Part shown: positions 6,509 to 12,050 of the stretch, piece after piece
How the letters are laid out: each line of letters opens with the position of its first letter
Position numbering within the stretch: the stretch's first letter is position 1
NCBI GenBank assembly: GCA_041170585.1
Contig: JBEDNN010000005.1
Location: 1-30,170 of the forward strand
Direction: 5' to 3'
DNA from: JBDLSY01 sp041170585
GTDB taxonomy: Bacteria; Pseudomonadota; Gammaproteobacteria; Burkholderiales; Burkholderiaceae_C
Length of the DNA stretch: 30,170 bases
Program-made: the position numbers and the translations under genes
Notes under the pieces: generated by a model
The model's input: only the letters and a program-made list of their open reading frames with translations
Databases searched by the model: none
Told to the model about the DNA's origin: nothing

Positions 6509-6999
6509 TATTTCGGGCTCCTTGCGCTGATTCTCTTGGTGATATAAGTGCTTTGTTTTCTGTATGACATTAGAAACAAAACGAAGAATAAAAACATGCA
6601 AACATAAGTAGAGTAATCGTAAGGTATTTTGTATTTCACGCTTAATTTGTCATAAGTTATAACCATTAGTGAGCACAAAAACAAAGAACACAATGTCCTG
6701 TACATGTTATTGATTTCTGAAAACAGTTCTACCTTGGGATCTTCCTTCAGAGCATTTAAAAAATCAGTGTAATTTGAAAATGCAACAAGCTTTGTCTTTT
6801 TCGCTATCGGTTCTATTATTAAAGAACCCACTCTGCTGATGACTAACCCGAGAAAATAATAAATAAAAACCGCCACTTCAATATTTTTGTGAATTATTTT
6901 TATAGATGTTGCGGCATCTATAAATGCAGCGAATAAAACACCAGGTAATAAGTAGTTGAATATGTTGTATGAGCCTAGTTTGTCGAGTAAGTCTTTCAT
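6508..6999 (-). CDS. Small four-helix membrane protein (first cassette, first gene)
   Basis: The 163-residue protein begins MKDLLDKLGSYNIFNYLLPG. It has hydrophobic segments at about residues 13-30, 40-62, 98-115 and 126-145, so about four membrane helices arranged as two hairpins, with a polar loop (about 63-97) between them. The SYNIFNYLLPG opening recurs in uncharacterised bacterial membrane proteins; I know no established function. The ATG at 6999 is preceded by AAGGAA; the frame runs back to 7053 but that stretch crosses the attI junction and is unlikely to be coding. It is the cassette gene closest to attI and so the best placed for expression from an integron promoter. The translational overlap with the MBL-fold gene implies a two-component module. 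Confidence 0.75.
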   Translation of the reverse strand: MKDLLDKLGSYNIFNYLLPGVLFAAFIDAATSIKIIHKNIEVAVFIYYFLGLVISRVGSLIIEPIAKKTKLVAFSNYTDFLNALKEDPKVELFSEINNMYRTLCSLFLCSLMVITYDKLSVKYKIPYDYSTYVCMFLFFVLFLMSYRKQSTYITKRISARSPK

Positions 7000-7028
7000 T
7001 TTCCTTGAACAAGCAGGTTGTCGTATTA

Positions 7029-7178
7029 GCCCAACGTATAGTACACGACACAATTATCGTATACCTGTAAAATACTGTCGTATAACCTTAATAGTTTTAT
7101 TGTAAAACCTATAAAACTCATTTAGTTAAAAAACAATCAGTTTATTTTACGACACAATAAACGACATAGGTATAAAAA
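7029..7178 (-). other. attI-like primary recombination region
   Basis: The core GCCCAAC (GTTGGGC on the minus strand) at 7029-7035 marks the junction with the first cassette. No palindromic partner follows, unlike an attC. The rest of the interval lies between the first cassette and the divergent integrase start, the canonical place for attI. A 10-bp direct repeat ACGACACAAT (7045-7054 and 7149-7158) could represent accessory integrase-binding repeats; that is inference. Confidence 0.7.
7053..7081 (-). promoter_or_regulatory. Candidate cassette promoter (Pc)
   Basis: On the minus strand ACGACA (7081-7076) is followed, after 17 nt, by GATAAT (7058-7053). This is a fair sigma-70 match pointing into the cassette array about 55 bp before the first cassette gene. 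Integron Pc promoters normally lie here or inside intI. Confidence 0.35.
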
Positions 7179-7268
7179 ATGAAACTTTTAGATCAAGTGC
7201 GGGAAACAATCCGCTTTAAACATTACAGTTTATCTACTGAAGAAACTTATATTGGCTGGATTAAATAA
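7179..7268 (+). pseudogene. intI: Integron integrase intI, N-terminal remnant
   Basis: Twenty-nine codons encode MKLLDQVRETIRFKHYSLST and then EETYIGWIK. This is the conserved start of integron tyrosine recombinases (…LLDQVR..IR.KHYS..TE..Y..WI+), the SAM-like N-terminal domain. The reading frame then stops in TAA and the IS1-like element starts three bases later. None of the catalytic domain (R-H-R-Y residues) exists anywhere downstream, so the rest of the gene has been deleted, probably by an IS-adjacent deletion or rearrangement. Its position, divergent from the cassettes and next to the attI core, is exactly that of a chromosomal intI. The enzyme cannot function. Confidence 0.9.
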
Positions 7269-7320
7269 TTGGTAGTGTTAAAATAGCACTGATACAAGAA
7301 ATTTAACAGGAATTAAAGCG

Positions 7321-7587
7321 ATGATAAAATTAACTTATTCATGCAAAACTTGCAACAGTGAAAATATTATTAAAAATGGGAAGAATAGAGCAGGTTCACA
7401 GACGTATAAATGTAAAGATTGTTCAAATTATGGTGTTTTAGAAAGTGTAAAACGCACTGCACAAATAGACGAAAGTATGATTAAAGCAGTTTTATTAGAA
7501 AGAAATAGTTTACGTTCAGCGGGTAGGATTTTAGGAATTAGCCACGTGACTGTGTGGAATTATCTAAAAAAAAAGCCCAGCAATTAA
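7321..7587 (+). CDS. insA: IS1-family InsA-like protein
   Basis: The 88-residue product is the N-terminal part of the IS1 transposase. It has a zinc-finger pattern CKTCNSENIIKNGKNRAGSQ followed by TYKCKDC (four cysteines), then a helix-turn-helix (residues 55-82, SLRSAGRILGISHVTVWNYL). InsA alone binds the terminal repeats and represses; the transposase is made when ribosomes slip at a run of nine A (7566-7574) into the insB frame. The start ATG is 50 bp inside the left end, as in IS1. AGGA sits about 10 nt upstream. Confidence 0.88.
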   Translation: MIKLTYSCKTCNSENIIKNGKNRAGSQTYKCKDCSNYGVLESVKRTAQIDESMIKAVLLERNSLRSAGRILGISHVTVWNYLKKKPSN

Positions 7588-8033
7588 AACATTTTAAAAC
7601 GAGTATTGCACCGATGCAAACAGGTGATAACTTAGAATTAGATGAAATTTTTACTTATTATGCTTTAAAAATTAATCAAATTCGTATTTGGATAACTTTA
7701 AATGTACGCAACAGGCAAATTGTATCCTTTTATATCGGTGATGAGTCTATGAAATCTTGTAAACAGTTTTATCGTAAATTACCTTATCATTTTTATAAAA
7801 GTCTTTGTTTTGCTGATAATTGGAAATCTTACCGTTGTATTCCTGCCAATGTATTAACACAGGTCGGTAAAGAAACAGGTTTAACTAATCATATAGAACG
7901 CTTAAATTGTACTATTCGTCAAACACTGTCTAGGCTAGTCAGAAAAACACTTTCATTTTCTAAAAAACTGTATATGTTACATTTACAGTTTAAATATTGG
8001 GCCTACTATTACAACCTAAAACATAACAGTTAA
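7554..8033 (+). CDS. insB: IS1-family InsB catalytic part (expressed by -1 frameshift)
   Basis: This frame carries the catalytic DDE domain. The first Asp is in NLELDEIFTYY, the second in FADNWKSY, and the Glu in TNHIERLNCTIRQTLSRLVR, followed by KTLSFSK, the characteristic IS1 signature. It lies in the -1 frame relative to insA, and the A9 tract at 7566-7574 is the evident slippage site, giving an InsAB' fusion of about 237 residues; the internal ATG at 7554 is unlikely to be a true start. All key residues are present, so the transposase is probably active. Confidence 0.87.
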   Translation: MELSKKKAQQLKHFKTSIAPMQTGDNLELDEIFTYYALKINQIRIWITLNVRNRQIVSFYIGDESMKSCKQFYRKLPYHFYKSLCFADNWKSYRCIPANVLTQVGKETGLTNHIERLNCTIRQTLSRLVRKTLSFSKKLYMLHLQFKYWAYYYNLKHNS

Positions 8034-8077
8034 AATTTAACATTACCAATAAATACAATAAATAAATACAATATACT

Positions 8078-8086
8078 TGTTATAAT
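8078..8086 (+). promoter_or_regulatory. Extended -10 promoter candidate for rplS
   Basis: TGTTATAAT is a perfect extended -10 (TG-n-TATAAT). A -35 is weak. Transcription would start near 8093, just before a strong hairpin. Confidence 0.5.
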
Positions 8087-8093
8087 AATAACT

Positions 8094-8124
8094 TGTAGAC
8101 TAGTAACTATAAAAATAGTCTACA
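8094..8124 (+). promoter_or_regulatory. Hairpin at the 5' end of the rplS leader
   Basis: A perfect 9-bp stem (TGTAGACTA/TAGTCTACA) with a 13-nt loop lies right after the likely start of transcription and about 170 bp before rplS. It could protect or regulate the message. The rest of the leader (8125-8292) is plain AT-rich sequence. Confidence 0.4.
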
Positions 8125-8292
8125 TTAAGCCTAGTGATGAATAGTGTAATCCACTCTACTCCTATCCTAGAAACTATCCTCGCATCATTTTAGATTAAAT
8201 ATTATTAAATATTAATATAACTAAATATTAAATAATTTTAAACTAACCAATGCAATGCGATTAAAAACATATAGCATTAAGCTACTTATATT

Positions 8293-8670
8293 ATGAATAT
8301 TATTGATCAGCTAAATCAAATTGAAATAGACCGCATTGCGGCTATTCGTAAATTACCTGCGTTTCGTCCAGGCGATACCGTTATTGTCAGTGTAAATGTA
8401 GTTGAAGGCACACGTAAACGGATTCAAGCCTATGAAGGTGTTGTTATTGCGATTCGTAACCGTGGTTTAAACTCTGCGTTTACTGTACGTAAAATGTCTA
8501 ATGGTGAAGGGATTGAACGCACATTTCAAACGCATTCAACTGCAATTGCTGGTGTAGAAGTAAAGCGTAAAGGTGCTGTACGTCGTGCTAAGTTATATTA
8601 CTTGCGTGAATTAACAGGTAAATCAGCGCGTATTAAAGAACGTATTGATTTTAAAAAGAATGCTGCTTAA
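8293..8670 (+). CDS. rplS: 50S ribosomal protein L19
   Basis: The 125-residue protein is bL19, a large-subunit protein at the interface with the 30S subunit. Family landmarks are PAFRPGDTV, VVEGTRKRIQAYEGVVIA, the basic RNRGLNSAFTVRK, GEGIERTF and the C-terminal VRRAKLYYLRELTGKSARI. Length is normal or slightly long for the family. In most Gammaproteobacteria it is the last gene of rpsP-rimM-trmD-rplS on one strand. Here it stands alone on the plus strand between an IS and a ubiJ-like gene, while trmD is on the minus strand 1.6 kb away. It appears to have its own extended -10 promoter upstream. Confidence 0.97.
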   Translation: MNIIDQLNQIEIDRIAAIRKLPAFRPGDTVIVSVNVVEGTRKRIQAYEGVVIAIRNRGLNSAFTVRKMSNGEGIERTFQTHSTAIAGVEVKRKGAVRRAKLYYLRELTGKSARIKERIDFKKNAA

Positions 8671-8689
8671 AAAATAGTATTGCTACTAA

Positions 8690-8729
8690 ACATTGTTTTC
8701 TTTGCTCTCTTAGAGAAAGAAAACAATGT
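8690..8729 (+). terminator. Long hairpin after rplS
   Basis: A 14-bp perfect stem (ACATTGTTTTCTTT / AAAGAAAACAATGT) continues, after one bulged base, into CTCT/AGAG around a 3-nt loop. It starts 20 bp past the rplS stop. There is no T-run after it, so termination strength is uncertain. Beyond it, 8740-8850 is A/T-rich sequence with repeated ATATAYA-type words and no gene. Confidence 0.55.
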
Positions 8730-8861
8730 ACTGTGCTGCTGAATTAATATGAATAAAAATATATACACATTAATATATACATCAATATATACACCAGTGT
8801 ATTTTTAATAAATACATGTCAATATACATCAATATATCTTAATATATGCCTAAGATAAATA

Positions 8862-9497
8862 TCATTTTTTATGATATGTGCTTTCAATAACAGTAGATTT
8901 AAAAAAATCTAACATATAAAACAACCAGTATGCTGGAATGTCGCCTATAACATTGGCTATATCGTGAGTAATATCCCACCGCAAATGTTTGATTAAATTA
9001 AACAAACTGTTTGCTAATAATACATCACCTTCAATATGTAGCCAACGTAACCGTTGGTCAATCGGTGCAGACGTTATGCCTGTTTTAATAATAATAGTGA
9101 CATCTGCTTTAATTTTAGGGCTTATATCTAATAAGTCTGCCGTATCTATTTTGATTATTGGTTCAAATAATGCATCGTTATTTAAACGTAGGTATTGTTC
9201 CCCTGCTGGCAAGGTTGGCACTGGTAGTATTGTCCAAGAAGGCTGTGGTAAAAGTAACTCTATACCTGATTCCCAATGTATCAATAAAATGCGTCCAGCC
9301 TGTTGCTTAAGCAGTTCATGAATAACTGGTTCGGTAATGAGTAAATGATTAATTGCTGAACACATTAAAAGGGCACTTTTATGCTGCATTTGTGCTTTGA
9401 CTGTGTCTATACTTTTAAACAAAGATAAAAAATTAGAAATAGAAAATGGCATTAAAGATTCCAGTAAGTCAGCTAAACAATTAAACTGAAACAACAT
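8862..9497 (-). CDS. ubiJ: UbiJ-like protein (SCP2-type, ubiquinone biosynthesis accessory factor)
   Basis: The 211-residue protein fits the UbiJ (YigP) family best. Its C-terminal block RWLHIEGDVLLANSLFNLIK followed by HLRWDITHDIANVIGDIPAY matches the family theme LxIEGDxxLxxxLxxLxxxLxWDxexxLxxxxGDxxA. The central part (ILLIHWESGIELLLPQ... ADVTIIIKTG) fits the lipid-binding SCP2-like fold. In E. coli UbiJ organises the soluble ubiquinone-synthesis complex. The usual neighbours ubiE and ubiB are not here. Start choice is uncertain: no good ribosome binding site is seen, and an in-frame ATG at 9452 is an alternative. The gene is tail-to-tail with rplS and 26 bp after the hsdR remnant. Confidence 0.6.
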   Translation of the reverse strand: MLFQFNCLADLLESLMPFSISNFLSLFKSIDTVKAQMQHKSALLMCSAINHLLITEPVIHELLKQQAGRILLIHWESGIELLLPQPSWTILPVPTLPAGEQYLRLNNDALFEPIIKIDTADLLDISPKIKADVTIIIKTGITSAPIDQRLRWLHIEGDVLLANSLFNLIKHLRWDITHDIANVIGDIPAYWLFYMLDFFKSTVIESTYHKK

Positions 9498-9523
9498 TGT
9501 AAAATCATATTGCCTGTTTATTT

Positions 9524-10158
9524 TTATTTCAAGAAATCTTCTACTAGCATTTTTGCTTGTGTGATTACGGTATCCACTGCTTTTTCTTGCAAATCTGGAG
9601 GATATCCATATTTTTTTAAAATTCTTCTTATATTTCGTCTTAAAGTCGCTTGTACACTTTCTTTAATTGCCCAGTCTATGGTTGTACTGTTACGAACGGT
9701 TTTTAACAATTCTTGTGCGATATGTTTTAATATCTCATCACCAAGCACGGCAACCGCTGTATTATTTGTTTCTAATGCAGTATAAAAAGCATACTCTCTA
9801 TAGTCTAAGCTTAGATTTTCTCCACGTTTATCAGCATCTTTTAATTGTTTTGCAAATGGAATTAACACTTTTTCTAAAAAATCAACGGTATCAATCATGC
9901 CATTGTGATAGCGTTTGATGGCATCTTCTAACATTTCAGAAAACTTCTTGCTTTCTACTAAATTTATCTTAGTTCGTTTTTTTACTTCATCTTTGAGTAA
10001 TTTTTTCAACAGCTCAACAGCCAAATTCTTTTGTGGTAAATCTTTGAGTTCTTGTAAAAACCGTTCATCTAATATTTCAATGTTTGGTTTTTTTAACCCT
10101 GCTGCATCAAAAATATCAATGACATTGTCAGAGGTAATCGCTTCAGAAATAATTTGTT
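9524..10158 (-). pseudogene. hsdR: Type I restriction enzyme R subunit, C-terminal remnant
   Basis: An open frame on the minus strand runs from 10158 to the stop at 9524 without a start of its own. It encodes about 210 residues typical of the HsdR C-terminal helical domain, which contacts the rest of the restriction complex: QQIISEAITSDNVIDIFDAA, KNLAVELLKKLLKDEVKKR, KFSEMLEDAIKRYHNG, YREYAFYTAL, and the end RRNIRRILKKYGYPPDLQEK. The nuclease and helicase parts are absent, cut exactly at the end of the MITE at 10159. No hsdM or hsdS is in the window. An internal TTG or ATG could start a shorter peptide (ATG-like start near 10024), but no function is expected. Confidence 0.85.
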
Positions 10159-10272
10159 GGTAATGTTAAATTTTAACTTTTATAATATTTATAGTGGTGC
10201 AGTAGCCTGTTAATTTTACTGGTTACTTCTTAATTATTAAATTTCTTGTATCAGTGCTATTTGAACATTACC
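10159..10272 (-). mobile_element. 114-bp MITE derived from the IS1-like element (copy 1)
   Basis: Ends are GGTAATG and CATTACC. Read on the minus strand, the first 36 bp match the left end of the IS at 7271 with two differences, and the last 20 bp match the IS right end exactly. The central 55-60 bp are unrelated to the IS and include AGTAACC/GGCTACT, which can pair. About 94% identical to copy 2 at 20202. It lies 4 bp after the trmD stop and truncates hsdR. It has no coding capacity and must be moved in trans. Confidence 0.9.
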
Positions 10273-10275
10273 TTT

Positions 10276-10983
10276 TTATTTATTGATTTTTATTTTTAAT
10301 AAATCTGGACGAACGGCTTGAGTTAAAGCATGTGCTTGTTGTGTACGCCAGTTTTTAATGTTGATATGGTTGCCGCTCATTAATACAGCGGGTACTGTTA
10401 CATTTTCAAATGTTTTAGGGCGTGTATAGTGCACATGATCCAAACTTCCAGAATAAAAAGAATCTTCTTTGGTACTAATTAAATCGTTTAACACACCAGG
10501 AATTAAACGCAAAGCGGCATCTAATACCATCATTGCAGGTAATTCACCACCTGATACTACGAAATCACCTACACATATTTGTTGCGTTACATAATGATCA
10601 ATAATACGTTGGTCTATACCTTCGTAACGGCCACACAGTATGATAATACCCTTTGATTCACTTATATCCATAACAGTAGTATGCGTACAAGGCTTTCCTT
10701 GTGCGCTTAAATAAATCACAGCTGAATCAATAATACCATGCAAAGTATGGCGTGCTTTAGCGGCTTGAATACTAGCAGCCAAAGGCTGGGGCAACATCAC
10801 CATACCGGGGCCTCCACCATAAGGACGGTCATCTACACGTCGATAGTTGTCTTTAGTAAAATCACGCGGGTTCCAAAAAACTGCTTGTGCCAAGCCGTGT
10901 TCAAAAGCACGGCGATTAATACCGTTTACCATCCAAGCAGTAAATAGCTCGGGGAATAAAGTAATAATATCTATACGTAACAT
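10276..10983 (-). CDS. trmD: tRNA (guanine37-N1)-methyltransferase
   Basis: The 235-residue SPOUT methyltransferase makes m1G37 next to the anticodon, using S-adenosylmethionine, which prevents +1 frameshifting. Family motifs are present in order: ITLFPELF at the start, NYRRVDDRPYGGGPGMVM, CGRYEGIDQRII and GDFVVSGGELPAMMVLDA (the trefoil-knot cofactor site), and SFYSGSLDHVHYTRP. Length is normal (E. coli TrmD 255). I chose the ATG at 10983; a GTG directly before it at 10986 is possible. Its usual operon neighbours rpsP, rimM and rplS are missing beside it: queC is upstream, and the MITE plus hsdR remnant downstream. Confidence 0.97.
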   Translation of the reverse strand: MLRIDIITLFPELFTAWMVNGINRRAFEHGLAQAVFWNPRDFTKDNYRRVDDRPYGGGPGMVMLPQPLAASIQAAKARHTLHGIIDSAVIYLSAQGKPCTHTTVMDISESKGIIILCGRYEGIDQRIIDHYVTQQICVGDFVVSGGELPAMMVLDAALRLIPGVLNDLISTKEDSFYSGSLDHVHYTRPKTFENVTVPAVLMSGNHINIKNWRTQQAHALTQAVRPDLLKIKINK

Positions 10984-10986
10984 CAC

Positions 10987-11185
10987 AAGTCTTTATTTTG
11001 GATTAATAATTATATTAATAGCATTAGTATTAGTATTGTTGATTATATAATATTGATAATATAATATTAATTATATGAATAATATTTATACTATTGATAA
11101 TACTTATAGTATTAACACTATTAACACTATTAATACTATTAATACTATTGATAGATTAATAATACTGATAATACTGATTAATTTT
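10987..11185. repeat. A/T simple-sequence spacer between queC and trmD
   Basis: About 200 bp built from imperfect words such as ATTAATACT, ATTAACACT and TTGATAATA. No gene or convincing promoter is visible in the low-complexity sequence. Confidence 0.75.
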
Positions 11186-11189
11186 TAAA

Positions 11190-11909
11190 CTACAAACCAG
11201 CTTTTTGCCATGTCATAAAACCATTGGCACGTAATTCACAGGCAGGGCATTCACCACAACCATAACCCCATACAGGCCGTTGGCTGGGTTCACCCCGTAC
11301 ACCGTTGTAACAGGTATGTGATTCTTCCAAAATTAAATCAACTAACTTTTGACCACCTAATGAAGCTGATAAAGCCCATGTCTGTGCTTTATTTAACCAC
11401 ATTAAAGGTGTTTCAAACGTAAATCGCTGCCCCATACCCAAGCTCACCGCTACTTGCTGGGCTTTAATTGTATCATCACGACAATCAGGATAACCTGAAA
11501 AATCAGTTTCACACACACCTGCCACAATAACACTGTGTCCACGCCGATAAGCCAAAGCAGCGGCAAATGTTAAAAATAACAAGTTTCTTCCCGGAACAAA
11601 TGTGTTTGGCAACCCTGACGCATCAAATGCAATTTTGGTATCACGGGTTAAAGCCGTATCACTAATTTGCCCCAACACATCTAAATCTAACACGTGATCT
11701 TCACCTAAACGGTTGGCCCACAGTGGAAACTGTTGCCTAATGTGTGCCAATATAACTTGCCGTGCTTGCATCTCAATACGGTGTTTTTGCCCATAGTTAA
11801 ACCCGATAGTTTCTATACAGTGATAGTGTTCTAAAGCCCATGCAAGACAAGTCGTTGAGTCTTGTCCACCTGAAAATAGTACCAAGGCATTACGGTTTAA
11901 AGTATCCAT
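11190..11909 (-). CDS. queC: 7-cyano-7-deazaguanine synthase
   Basis: The 239-residue enzyme converts 7-carboxy-7-deazaguanine to preQ0 with ATP and ammonia, in the queuosine pathway. The N-terminal PP-loop is ALVLFSGGQDSTTCLAWAL (ATP pyrophosphatase). Other landmarks are GFNYGQKHRIE, FVPGRNLLFLTFAAALA, GVCETDFSGYPDCRD and the zinc site at the C-terminus with four cysteines (SHTCYNG ... YGCGECPACELR). Length fits the family. Nearby queuosine genes are absent. It stands as a single gene in low-complexity flanks. Confidence 0.97.
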   Translation of the reverse strand: MDTLNRNALVLFSGGQDSTTCLAWALEHYHCIETIGFNYGQKHRIEMQARQVILAHIRQQFPLWANRLGEDHVLDLDVLGQISDTALTRDTKIAFDASGLPNTFVPGRNLLFLTFAAALAYRRGHSVIVAGVCETDFSGYPDCRDDTIKAQQVAVSLGMGQRFTFETPLMWLNKAQTWALSASLGGQKLVDLILEESHTCYNGVRGEPSQRPVWGYGCGECPACELRANGFMTWQKAGL

Positions 11910-11980
11910 AATATTTATATGTTTAAAGATAGACTTTATTTATACTATTTATATTGTTTATATAATTATTTATATACTAC

Positions 11981-12034
11981 TTATATTAAGTATATTGATT
12001 ATATTAAGTATATTGATTATATTAAGTATATTAA
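11981..12034. repeat. Three 18-bp tandem repeats between tex and queC
   Basis: Units 11981-11998 and 11999-12016 (TTATATTAAGTATATTGA) are identical; unit 12017-12034 differs only at its last-but-one base. The spacer 11910-12050 is otherwise A/T-rich with no visible gene. Confidence 0.9.
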
Positions 12035-12050
12035 GTATATTTATTATTAA

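Larger units (their letters stand above)
7271..8047 (+). mobile_element. IS1-family insertion sequence, complete, 777 bp
   Basis: The element starts GGTAGTGTTAAAATAGCACTG and ends in CATTACC. The left and inverted right ends agree at about 16 of the first 21 positions, and GGTRATG is the usual IS1 terminus. It holds insA and insB in -1 relation, as in IS1 (768 bp). No convincing 8-9 bp target duplication is seen (AAATAATT on the left, AATAAATA on the right), consistent with a rearrangement after insertion. It has cut the integron integrase. Two 114-bp derivatives lie at 10159 and 20202. Confidence 0.9.

Noticed and set aside
6508..6601. N-terminal extension of the MBL-fold protein
   Set aside because: The extension lies inside the membrane-protein gene, while the ATG at 6508 has AGGAG and overlaps the preceding stop as TAATG.
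7061..7081. LexA (SOS) box before intI
   Set aside because: CTGT words occur at 7065 and 7075 but as a direct repeat, without the inverted CTGT-N8-ACAG arrangement.
7262..8056. Target-site duplication of the complete IS
   Set aside because: Left and right flanks agree at only about 5 of 8 positions in A/T-rich DNA, no better than chance.
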